Part shown: positions 43,189 to 51,122 of the stretch, in pieces
Layout of the letters: every line of letters begins with the position of its first letter
Numbering within the stretch: the stretch's first letter is position 1
NCBI RefSeq assembly: GCF_900890425.1
Contig: NZ_CAAHFG010000003.1
Location: forward strand, 558,001 to 622,000
Source: Pontiella desulfatans
Lineage (GTDB): Bacteria; Verrucomicrobiota; Kiritimatiellia; Kiritimatiellales; Pontiellaceae
Length of the DNA: 64,000 bases
Direction: 5' to 3'
The notes under the pieces: generated by a model
Seen by the model: the letters and a program-made list of their open reading frames with translations, nothing else
The model's database searches: none
Told to the model about the DNA's origin: nothing
Made by a program: the position numbers and the translations under genes

Positions 43189-43673
43189 TATTTTGCTCCT
43201 TTCTTCAGGCCGAAAAACAGCTTTCCGTTCCAGCGGGTACCGGTAATGGCCCGTGCAGTTGCCGACAACGACCTGTAGACCTCACCGTTCCATTCAAAAC
43301 CGTTTTCCAATACCAGTACCTGGATGGTTTCACCCTGATAATCCCGGTGAAGAACAGATCCGGGCAGTAGTACCGATTCCGGTTGGTAGGCGATGTTGAC
43401 TGTTCCTTCCGGATTGCCGGATGCCTGAATTGGCGGGTTCATTTTCGGGAAGCGCTCTTTGACATCCCGATCATCTGCGATGGCCAATGCCTTATTTCGG
43501 GCCAGATCACTGATGTCACCCTGGGCATTCCTCTGAATAGCCCAAAGGATTTTTTTGATGAGATGAGTACGGTTCCGTGTTTTGGGCGTGTAGCCGTAAT
43601 GGTTCGCATATTGCCCCCGCAGCGTTCGCATCGGGAGTGTGTTGAGCACCTTTTCATGTTCTTCGATATTCAT
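43188..43673 (-). CDS. DUF2924 protein
   Basis: 161 residues with LRGQYANHYGYTPKTRNRTHLIKKI and the C-terminal GTRWNGKLFFGLK, the DUF2924 signature. Members almost always sit next to large serine recombinases, as here, and are thought to assist them. Coupled to the recombinase. Confidence 0.85.
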   Translation of the reverse strand: MNIEEHEKVLNTLPMRTLRGQYANHYGYTPKTRNRTHLIKKILWAIQRNAQGDISDLARNKALAIADDRDVKERFPKMNPPIQASGNPEGTVNIAYQPESVLLPGSVLHRDYQGETIQVLVLENGFEWNGEVYRSLSATARAITGTRWNGKLFFGLKKGAK

Positions 43674-43727
43674 AGTTTTCTCCGTTTGTAATGGTGCTGT
43701 GTGTTAGTCCATTCGTTCAGGCGAACC

Positions 43728-43847
43728 TCAAGTCTTCTCTACCCCTGTTGGACATTTTTCTTCGGTTAAACGCCGAAGAAGGACGTTAACCAGGATTTCG
43801 GCACTAGTTTCCAGTGGCTTAGGAAGGGGGGATTCATTCGGGGTCAT
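43728..43847 (-). CDS. Small ORF upstream of DUF2924
   Basis: 39 residues from ATG 43845-43847 (MTPNESPLPKPLETSAEILV), with AGGA eight bases upstream. It overlaps the end of the previous gene by 14 bp. No family recognised. Confidence 0.45.
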   Translation of the reverse strand: MTPNESPLPKPLETSAEILVNVLLRRLTEEKCPTGVEKT

Positions 43848-44259
43848 GATTTGTTTTCCTGGCTGAGGCGGTATGTTCTGCGAGTGAGACGATCCATGAG
43901 TGCAGCTCTTCGAGTCCCTGCTTGTTATGCCGGAACAGCCGGATCGGGAACTCGGGGTTTTGATCTGAGTACTTGAAGACCTTGGTTGTGATCTGTCCAA
44001 GATAGCGATCTGTCAGGGAGACCGTTGCGACTGCTTTGCATCCATACTTAATATTTCGCTCGATATTGCGGAGTACATTGCGCGGAGATGCTTCGGCCTC
44101 AATAGAGGCCACGAACCGGGTTGCATGGTGCAGTACCAGGATGTCCGCATTACACTGTTCGAAAAATACCGACCAGTCCTCGTTCTTAAACATCTGCCCG
44201 ATGGCAAGCTTTGCTTCAATATGGCGCTGGGTTTCATGGCCTCTACGTGCGTTTTCCAT
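43834..44259 (-). CDS. Uncharacterised protein with PD-(D/E)XK-like core
   Basis: 141 residues. NADILVLHHATRFVASIEAEAS followed by NIKYGCKAVATVSL resembles the nuclease-like C-terminal domain found after winged-helix parts of mobile-element ATPases. Its start overlaps the end of the gene fragment below in another frame. Confidence 0.55.
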   Translation of the reverse strand: MENARRGHETQRHIEAKLAIGQMFKNEDWSVFFEQCNADILVLHHATRFVASIEAEASPRNVLRNIERNIKYGCKAVATVSLTDRYLGQITTKVFKYSDQNPEFPIRLFRHNKQGLEELHSWIVSLAEHTASARKTNHDPE

Positions 44260-44646
44260 TGAGTATACCTTTCCCTTTGTTTGTTAGTTTCAATGTTAAT
44301 TTCGGCCTCCCGCCTTTTGGGGATGCGAGATGGATGGGTTCGATCCAATCGAGCTCAATAAGTTTGTTTTTCACTCTGGTGCCGCGGCCGGCTGACAGAC
44401 CTGACTTTCTATAAAGGGCAGAGGCGCCCAGATCCGGGTTGTCCCGGCAGCATTCAAGCAGCAGGTAGTATTCATTCAGAATGGTCGGGACTTCGGGAGT
44501 TACTGCGGTTTCTTCTGAGGTGGTTTCGCTTTCAGCGCATACATCCTCTGGCTCCTCGGAAGGCGTATCGGTTTCTCCGAGGAGTTCCCGGAAATCGATC
44601 TTCTTTTCGTCGGAAGTCGGTGGCAGCCTCCACGTCGAAAAAGGGG
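44243..44646 (-). pseudogene. C-terminal fragment of a winged-helix protein (mobile-element ATPase tail)
   Basis: An open frame of ~134 codons, ending at 44243-44245, with no start codon after the stop at 44647-44649. It encodes VPTILNEYYLLLECCRD, SALYRKSGLSAGRGTRVKNK and GGRPKLTLKLTNKGKGIL, a winged-helix tail like that on HerA/TraG-type ATPases. The N-terminal ATPase part is missing, so it is a 5'-truncated remnant at the island edge. Confidence 0.55.
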
Positions 44647-44650
44647 CTTA

Positions 44651-44887
44651 GTTGCCGCGACCGGTCGTTTTGTTCTTACGATTGATGGACAGGAGCAGGT
44701 TTTCGGAATACAGCATACGGGAAGCCGCAATGCTCCGGTTCCGGTTAACGCCGGCCGGGTTGTTTTTAAAACTGCGGGGCTTAAGTCCTTTTCACTTCAG
44801 CCAATTGATGATGGCAAATGGAACGGCCTTGCTTTTCAGCGTATTCGTATGACAAAAGTAAAACAAACTTCAACCAACGAGGAATAA
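44651..44887 (+). pseudogene. C-terminal fragment of a carbohydrate-active or secreted protein
   Basis: An open frame on the plus strand ending TAA 44885-44887: GRFVLTIDGQEQVFGIQ, VPVNAGRVVFKTAGLKSF, SLQPIDDGKWNGLAFQRI. The beta-rich form resembles the C-terminal domain of alpha-L-fucosidase or similar glycoside hydrolases. It has no 5' part; that side is cut at ~44,650. It lies just upstream of a UroD-like gene. Confidence 0.5.
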
Positions 44888-44889
44888 CC

Positions 44890-46182
44890 ATGCTGCACGA
44901 TCCCAGTCATTACACACCGATCGAAACCGAAGAAAGCATTGCGGTTTCGTCGTCGGATCGCGATATCCTGCGCGGTCTGGCCGAGCAGAAAGCAAAAATC
45001 GGACAAGAGGCCACGCAGCAGGAAAATGCCCGGCTCTGGACCGCGCTGAATGATCTGAAGCCAGAGCGGCCGATGGTCTGGATTAATGAGATTTGCTGGA
45101 ATGAGATGGAGGTTCATGACGAGCTTGCATTGCAGTGCGAAGGACGCTGGGCCCGGGAACAGGAAGTGGGGCTTCGGAAGGAGCTGTATCAGTGGAATCA
45201 TTTGCGCGCCGATATGGTGGTTAATCCATGGATCGAATGTCCGAAGGCGGTGCACAGTACGGATTTCGGCATTGTTGAGGATACGGATATTACCCAGACC
45301 GATTCATCCAACGAAGTGGTCTCCCGTCATTTTAATGTGCAGATTGAGCAACTGGCCGATATTGAAAAAATTCAAATGCCGAAGGTGGTTCACCACGAGG
45401 GGCAGACCGCCATGCGCGAGCAGGTCTTTAATGATGTGTTCGGGGATATCATGCCGGTGAAGGTTACAGGCCAAAGCCATATCTGGTTTACGCCCTGGGA
45501 TTTTCTGATTCGCTGGACGGGCATCGAGAATGCGATGATCGGGCTGTACGATGATCCTGATCTGTACCATGCCATTGTTGAGCGTCTTGTGGAGGCCTGG
45601 ATGGTTGAGCTGGATCAGTTTGAAGCACTCAATGTCTTGGAACTGGATAATACGAATGAACGGGTTGGTTCAGGCGGGTATGGCTATACCTCTGAACTTC
45701 CGCTTCCGGACCAGGCACCGTCGCGCATTACGGCAAAGGATATGTGGGGCTGTTCGAACGCCCAGATTTTTTCCGAGGTTTCTCCGGATATGCATTGGGA
45801 GTTTGCCATTGAGCACGATATGCGATGGATGAAGCGGTGGGGGCTGAACTATTATGGATGCTGCGAACCGCTGCATAATAAAACCGAGATCTTAAAAAAG
45901 ATTCCCAACCTGCGAAAGGTATCCACCAGTTGCTGGTGTGATGTTGAAAAAGTGATCGAAGGGCTGGGGCAGGAGATGGTCTACAGCATCAAGCCGAGCC
46001 CCGCGATCCTGGCGGAGGATAACTGGCATCCGGAGCGGGCCCGGGCTGAAATCCGGCGCGTGCTGGATATCGGGCAGGGGGCTCCGATGGAATTTATCAT
46101 GAAAGATATTTCCACCGTGCGTTACCGTCCTGAACGGCTGTCGGACTGGGCCGCGATTGCGATGGATGAGGTTCAGCGATAA
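44890..46182 (+). CDS. UroD/MtaA-like protein
   Basis: 430 residues from ATG 44890, with AGGAA upstream. The C-terminal part has the UroD fold pattern: LELDNTNERVGSGG, GLNYYGCCEPLHNKTEILKKI, TSCWCDVEKVIEGL. Family members either decarboxylate uroporphyrinogen or transfer methyl groups from corrinoids. The lack of the haem-type active-site motifs favours a methyltransferase-like role, which is inference. A second UroD-like gene lies 1 kb downstream on the other strand. Confidence 0.75.
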   Translation: MLHDPSHYTPIETEESIAVSSSDRDILRGLAEQKAKIGQEATQQENARLWTALNDLKPERPMVWINEICWNEMEVHDELALQCEGRWAREQEVGLRKELYQWNHLRADMVVNPWIECPKAVHSTDFGIVEDTDITQTDSSNEVVSRHFNVQIEQLADIEKIQMPKVVHHEGQTAMREQVFNDVFGDIMPVKVTGQSHIWFTPWDFLIRWTGIENAMIGLYDDPDLYHAIVERLVEAWMVELDQFEALNVLELDNTNERVGSGGYGYTSELPLPDQAPSRITAKDMWGCSNAQIFSEVSPDMHWEFAIEHDMRWMKRWGLNYYGCCEPLHNKTEILKKIPNLRKVSTSCWCDVEKVIEGLGQEMVYSIKPSPAILAEDNWHPERARAEIRRVLDIGQGAPMEFIMKDISTVRYRPERLSDWAAIAMDEVQR

Positions 46183-46218
46183 GTCGGAATCAACAGGTTT
46201 ATGCTGCAGATCCGGCGA

Positions 46219-47214
46219 TTATTTTTCTCTGGTAAAATTATCGAAATAATAGGTCAGGTCTGCTTTCTGCACTCGGGTGGTTTTGAAAATTTCTTTCCAT
46301 GCGGCGGCTATGCTTCTGCTCGGAGCAGGGAGATCGTGCCGGATCAGTTTATGCAGTTTCGGCAGAGCATGAAACGGGACGGCGGCATACATGTGATGTT
46401 CGATGTGGTAGTTCATATTCCAATACCAGAACCGGTTGAACGCACTCATTTTTACCGTGCGGCATGAACGCCTGAAATCGGCCACATTATCCTGCAGTCC
46501 GGCATGCTGGGTGCCTCCGCACAGGAAGGTAAGCCATCCGCAGTAAAACGGCAGGACTACAATCGGAATCAGGATCCATTGGTTGAGCATCAGAAAGGCA
46601 ATCGTCAGCGCAATATGCCCGAACAGAATCAGGCGGGCCCAGTTGAACAGTTGCTTTTGTTTGGTTGCTGACTGGTCAAACAGGCGTTTGTACCAATCGG
46701 TATGCAGGTTTCCGCCGGCCAGCAGGAGGGTATCTTTCAGTTTGCTGAATATACCCGAGGGCGAGAGCGTAAACGCCGCAATAACATCCACCCATGAATA
46801 GTGCTGCGGAAGGACCACTTCCTGATCCACTTGATCGTGCAGGGTATGCTGGTGATGCTGGATGTGGCTTTGTCTGAACCAGACCGGATTGGTCCAGGTT
46901 ATAAAGCTGAAGAGATAAAAGAAAAACTCGTTGAAGGCTTTCGTTTTAAAGGGGGTCCCGTGCGAGAGTTCATGAATGGCGGCGCCCGGCGAAAGAAACG
47001 AGATGAATGAACCGTGCAGGAAGAAGGCCGCCAGGGTGGCCCACCAGGGATAGTGATGGAACGAGTGGAAGCAGAGCCATCCAGTGGCGCATACGATCGC
47101 CAGCTGGGAACCGGCCTGCAGGAAACCCGGCAGGTCACTTCGTTTCATGAGCGCCTTCATCTCGCTCTTGTCCACCTCGGTTCGATACCATTTAATGCGT
47201 GTTTGCTCAGTCAT
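46219..47214 (-). CDS. Fatty acid desaturase family protein
   Basis: 331 residues from ATG 47212-47214, GGAGG nine bases upstream. Four or more membrane spans and three histidine boxes: HELSH, HIQHH and HIEHH. These bind a di-iron centre and use oxygen to desaturate or hydroxylate lipid chains. The gene is downstream of the UroD-like gene 47228-48262 and 13 bp from it, probably the same transcript. Confidence 0.88.
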   Translation of the reverse strand: MTEQTRIKWYRTEVDKSEMKALMKRSDLPGFLQAGSQLAIVCATGWLCFHSFHHYPWWATLAAFFLHGSFISFLSPGAAIHELSHGTPFKTKAFNEFFFYLFSFITWTNPVWFRQSHIQHHQHTLHDQVDQEVVLPQHYSWVDVIAAFTLSPSGIFSKLKDTLLLAGGNLHTDWYKRLFDQSATKQKQLFNWARLILFGHIALTIAFLMLNQWILIPIVVLPFYCGWLTFLCGGTQHAGLQDNVADFRRSCRTVKMSAFNRFWYWNMNYHIEHHMYAAVPFHALPKLHKLIRHDLPAPSRSIAAAWKEIFKTTRVQKADLTYYFDNFTREK

Positions 47215-47227
47215 GGGGCCGGGCCTC

Positions 47228-48262
47228 CTAAGTTGCGCTTCCATATTTTACGGTTTCATCGAGCAGGGCTTCCAGGCTTGGAATGGGGCAGTCGGCATTG
47301 ATTCCGTTGCCGGCGGTGATCATCAGTCGGCCCTCGGGGCGGGCGTATGTATCGATCAGGAAGCGCACTTCTTCCCGGACTTCTTCCGTGGTGCCCCACG
47401 GGATGGTTTGCTGGACATCGAAACCGGCCCAGATGCACAGGTCTTTTCCAAACTGATCCGCAATATTTTTTTCCTCCATGGTGTATTTCTGAATCGGATG
47501 CAGGACATCCACACCGGCTTCAATCAGCTTGGGAATAATTTTTTCAATGTTGCCGCAGGAGTGCAGCCAGAAATGCATCCCGAGTTCGTGCGCTTTTCCG
47601 ATGACGCGTTTGTAATAGGGGGCAAAAAATTCATCGAATAAATCGGGGTTGAAGAAGGTGTTGGCCTGGGTTCCCAGATCATCGGAAACAAACACCCCGT
47701 CCAGGTTGAGTTCGTTTTTGGCCCGCTCCAGCATACGGCAGTAAAAGTCGGCGAGTTTGTCGAACAGTTCATGAACTTCGTCCGGATATTCATAAAAATC
47801 CATCAGGGAGTTGGTCATGCCGCGCAGTGACCAGAACCGCTCAAAGAAAAAATACCACCAATAGCCCAGTCGGTAACGTCCGTCACTTTCCGGATTTTCG
47901 GGGAACAGGTTTTCATAGTCGGGGTTGGGGAAGTTGGTCAGAACGCCTTCGAGCTGGGCATCCCAGTCCTCAATGGCAACAATTTCATCGATTCCGTGTG
48001 TTTCGCCTTCGCGTGGGTTTTTAAAGTTTACCCAGCGGTATTCCGGATCATCGGCCGGGGCATCAAAGACGGTCGGAATGTTGAAGGGGATGGCCTGGGC
48101 ATCCATGGGATAGCGGTCCAGCAGGTCGAGTACTTCATTCTGCTGGGCGCCGAATTCTTCCGGGTGCACCCAGAACTGAACCAGGTTCGGTACACGGGTC
48201 TGCGTGGCCTTTCCTTCAATGACGGCTATTACTTCTTCTCTGGATAAGGGATCTGTTTTCAT
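47228..48262 (-). CDS. UroD/MtaA-like protein
   Basis: 344 residues. HFWLHSCGNIEKIIPKLI and GVDVLHPIQKYTMEEKN are the C-terminal family motifs; the N-terminus reads EEVIAVIEGKATQTRVPN. Distinct from the 430-residue protein at 44890 in length and sequence, so not a recent duplicate. It is read away from the AraC gene 87 bp upstream, which may control it. Confidence 0.82.
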   Translation of the reverse strand: MKTDPLSREEVIAVIEGKATQTRVPNLVQFWVHPEEFGAQQNEVLDLLDRYPMDAQAIPFNIPTVFDAPADDPEYRWVNFKNPREGETHGIDEIVAIEDWDAQLEGVLTNFPNPDYENLFPENPESDGRYRLGYWWYFFFERFWSLRGMTNSLMDFYEYPDEVHELFDKLADFYCRMLERAKNELNLDGVFVSDDLGTQANTFFNPDLFDEFFAPYYKRVIGKAHELGMHFWLHSCGNIEKIIPKLIEAGVDVLHPIQKYTMEEKNIADQFGKDLCIWAGFDVQQTIPWGTTEEVREEVRFLIDTYARPEGRLMITAGNGINADCPIPSLEALLDETVKYGSAT

Positions 48263-48349
48263 CGTTACCTCGCTTTAAAATGATGGACGTTAATTTATCC
48301 GGGTATGCGGCGCTTTACAATATCTGCAAACGGCATTAGATTATCCTAA

Positions 48350-49216
48350 ATGAAGATTTACGATATAATATCGGATTTTAAGTGGGGTCAGGTTGTCTAT
48401 AAAGAATTCGGGCAGTTTGGGCCGCGTTTGCAGGAATTGGTGCAGCTGGTCTATGTTTTTAAGGGCCATGCCCGCATCAGCGTAGATGGGCATATCAACG
48501 ATCTTCCGGCTGGATATGCGACGTTGCTGCTTCCGGGCAGGACTGAATTTTTCAGCTTTTCAACCACGGAACCAACACACCACGGCTGGTGTGAGGCGAG
48601 GGCCGTGCATTTAGATGAAGCTGCGTTCGATGCGCTTGAGGCCCTGCCGTTCCGGGTGGCGATGAGTGACCGGATGCGGATGCTGGACGGAATGCTTATC
48701 GATCTGGATAAAGACCGCGCGGCACAGTCGTGCAACCTGCAGCAATCTCTGGCGCAGTGCATCTTTCAGGAATTCCTCTATTGCGCGGGCTATCAACCCG
48801 GGGAACAGGGGAACGTTCAGGAGCATCCGGCTGTTCGCAAGGCTATTGCGTTTATGGAGGTGAACTATTCCTCCGAATTGGATCTGGAGCAGGTGGCTGC
48901 AGGCTGCGGAGTGGGCGGGGCGCATTTAATCCGCCTGTTTAAAGAGTTCAGGGGAACCACTCCGGTTCGATATCTCTGGAAGGTTCGCTCCGAAGCGGCG
49001 GCGGCTTTACTGGAACGCACTGGGTTGAGTGCTGCGGAAATCGCGTATAAAACCGGATTTGCCAATCCGGCCCACTTTTCCCGGGTCTTCAAAAATCATT
49101 ATCAGGTCCCGCCGGTTCGCTACCGCTCGCAATGCTGGAAGGCCAAAGAACCATCCAGCCGGACCGACCAGAGTCCTGTCCCGATCGAAAGTTTTATGTC
49201 AGAATTCAAGGGCTGA
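48350..49216 (+). CDS. AraC family transcriptional regulator
   Basis: 288 residues. The N-terminal ~170 are a cupin-like sensor (RISVDGHINDLPAGYATLLLPG). The C-terminal ~100 hold two helix-turn-helix motifs (LEQVAAGCGVGGAHLIRLFKEF and AEIAYKTGFANPAHFSRVFKNHY). AraC proteins bind sugars or related ligands and control nearby genes; the divergent UroD-desaturase operon is the likely target. Confidence 0.92.
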   Translation: MKIYDIISDFKWGQVVYKEFGQFGPRLQELVQLVYVFKGHARISVDGHINDLPAGYATLLLPGRTEFFSFSTTEPTHHGWCEARAVHLDEAAFDALEALPFRVAMSDRMRMLDGMLIDLDKDRAAQSCNLQQSLAQCIFQEFLYCAGYQPGEQGNVQEHPAVRKAIAFMEVNYSSELDLEQVAAGCGVGGAHLIRLFKEFRGTTPVRYLWKVRSEAAAALLERTGLSAAEIAYKTGFANPAHFSRVFKNHYQVPPVRYRSQCWKAKEPSSRTDQSPVPIESFMSEFKG

Positions 49217-49264
49217 CCCGAATGGCGTGAAAATCGGCTTGTGCCTGCGGCGTAGCCGCTCCGG

Positions 49265-49315
49265 AGTGCGGAGACGGGGTCTCCGCTTTAAAAGCGGCAT
49301 CAACGATGCCGCACT
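49265..49315. repeat. Cloverleaf-like multi-hairpin repeat
   Basis: AGTGC/GCACT (49265-49269, 49311-49315) close three hairpins: GGAGAC-GGG-GTCTCC, GCTTT-A-AAAGC and GGCAT-CAACG-ATGCC. A fourth small GCGGC/GCCGC hairpin precedes it at 49257. It sits ~50 bp after the AraC stop. Confidence 0.65.
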
Positions 49316-49347
49316 TGTATGTTTCTCCAACCAACTCAAAACAGGTA

Positions 49348-49402
49348 GGGAAAAAGGATTTTGAGAATGAATTTCTATAACGTCGGAGAAATCCTTTTTC
49401 CC
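49348..49402. terminator. Inverted repeat, possible bidirectional terminator
   Basis: GGGAAAAAGGATT (49348-49360) pairs with AATCCTTTTTCCC (49390-49402). T runs exist on both strands inside the stem. Could end the AraC transcript, or mark the left side of the IS110 element. Confidence 0.4.
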
Positions 49403-49429
49403 GTGAAAGGGGTTGTGCAATCCTCGTAG

Positions 49430-49606
49430 AGGAGTGCCTCCCCCGGCCGGCCAGCCGGGAGAGGTTCCCGTCCGGTGAGATCGTGCCGCACTGGTTCGCC
49501 TTTGGCGAACGTTCTGGAGCCCGGATCCGCCGGATGGTTGCCATATTGAACTCGAACTGTTGCATGAGCCGTACGAGCGAGCTCGCATTAGCAAGTAGGA
49601 GCAAAT
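49430..49606 (+). ncRNA. Candidate IS110 bridge RNA region
   Basis: The 180 bp upstream of the IS110 transposase are GC-rich and strongly structured: CCCGGC/GCCGGG framed by CCTC/GAGG near 49440-49468, and GTTCGCC-TTT-GGCGAAC at 49495-49511. In the IS110 family (the IS110 subgroup) the bridge RNA that directs target and donor choice is encoded in exactly this position. Length and structure fit; the target- and donor-binding loops are not resolved, so this is a candidate. Confidence 0.45.
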
Positions 49607-50521
49607 ATGAACAAGGAAAAAGTATACTGTGGCGTCGATGTTTCCAAGAAGCATCTGGATGCCTTCAACGGAAAAACAGCGCGTCGCTTCGACAACACCT
49701 GCGAGGGTGCCACGGCGCTGATGAACTGGGCGGGCAGCGCCCACTATGTCTTCGAGTCCACGGGCGGCTACGAACGCATGGCCGCCTGGATGGTGATGGC
49801 CGCCAGCGGCACCGCGAGCATCGTGAACCCGTCGCGCGTCCGGCACTTCGCGCTGGGCATGGGGCAGATCGCCAAGACCGATCCGATCGACGCGCGGATG
49901 ATCCGCGACTTCGCGTCGCACACCGACCCCAAGCCCTCCGAGAAGCCTTCGGCGACGCAGCGCAGGCTCACCGCCCTCGTTGATCGAAGGGTGCACCTGA
50001 GCGACATGCATACGGCCGAGAAGAACCGCTTGGGAACTGCCGACGAGCCGGAGATGGTCAGACTGATCAAGCAGCATCTCAAGTGGCTTGAAAAGCAGCT
50101 CGAGAAAATCGAAGCGAAAATCAAAGATACCCTTGCCGAAGACGCAACCATGACGCAGAAGGCCAAGTGTATCCAGTCCATCAAAGGCCTGGGCATCGTC
50201 AATGCGGTGACCCTGCTCGCCCACCTCCCTGAGATCGGCACGCTTTCGCGCAGGGAAATCGCGTCGCTGGCGGGACTCGCCCCCTTCAACCGGGACAGCG
50301 GGGGCAAGTCCGGCAGGCGGCATGTCTGTGGCGGGCGCCGAAGGTTGCGTTCCTGCCTGTACATGGCTGCCATGAATGCCAGGACATACAACCCAGTTCT
50401 TCGCGAGTTCTACCAGCGTCTGGTAAATGAAAACCACCGCCCAAAAATGGTCGCGCTTACGGCGGTCATGAGAAAGTTGCTCATCGCTGCTAACTCCGCC
50501 GTGAAAAATGCTGAAATTTAG
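49607..50521 (+). CDS. IS110 family transposase
   Basis: 304 residues. The RuvC-like DEDD part has YCGVDVSKKHLDAF, FESTGGYE and KTDPIDARMIRDFA; the C-terminal serine region has LAGLAPFNRDSGGKSGRRHV. The enzyme uses a DEDD site plus serine to cut DNA, guided by a bridge RNA. The element has no terminal inverted repeats, typical of the family, so its ends are not set here. Confidence 0.93.
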   Translation: MNKEKVYCGVDVSKKHLDAFNGKTARRFDNTCEGATALMNWAGSAHYVFESTGGYERMAAWMVMAASGTASIVNPSRVRHFALGMGQIAKTDPIDARMIRDFASHTDPKPSEKPSATQRRLTALVDRRVHLSDMHTAEKNRLGTADEPEMVRLIKQHLKWLEKQLEKIEAKIKDTLAEDATMTQKAKCIQSIKGLGIVNAVTLLAHLPEIGTLSRREIASLAGLAPFNRDSGGKSGRRHVCGGRRRLRSCLYMAAMNARTYNPVLREFYQRLVNENHRPKMVALTAVMRKLLIAANSAVKNAEI

Positions 50522-51122
50522 GTTGCTGTTAAGCACTGTTGCTCCAGAGCGCGTCGCGCACCTTTTTTCTACATTCGTTGTAACGACGCGTAGGATGAGT
50601 GGAATAAAATTATCCTGTCCTTCAATACTCCTTATATGCGTGCGCAAAGGATCATTCGCGTCTATTGGCGTTCATTCGCGGTTAGTTCATTGCCGTTTTT
50701 CGGGTTTCGGCACACTTGCGCAGGTGTTGACGGGTGCGTAAACGAATCCTCTGGCCGAGCGAGTATAAACTGTAGCGAAAACCGGGTCTGAGAGCGGGTT
50801 TTTAAAACGGAGATCCGAAATGTTTCAGTTTCGCAACGCATCCTTATGTTTCGCGCAACATAACTGTCCAGCCGAGGCGACCAGTCGCGGAAGGTTTTTT
50901 GTTGGAATGCAAAATATTGCAAACACAAATGAAAAAAATGATTTTTAAGGATTGATAGGTGGGGAGCTGTGTCGTATATGTATAGATATTCAGCCGGAAG
51001 AAGGGTTGGATGGGTGGTCGGATGCCTGCTTTCGGGGGCGTTTTTGGCCAAGACGGAAGTTAATTGAATTTCCCGGGTTGTCTCAAATCGGGATTAAATA
51101 ACTCAGCAGGAGGAAAGGAAAG
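50522..51122. other. Non-coding region after IS110
   Basis: 601 bp without a convincing gene. It holds a degenerate copy of the mqnD palindrome (CACACTTGCGCAGGTGT near 50,712), a dispersed-repeat-like TTCGCG/CATTCGCGG stretch at ~50,660-50,690, and a run of A-rich DNA near 50,930. The right end leads into the ribosome binding site of the next gene. It probably includes the right end of the IS110 element. Confidence 0.45.
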
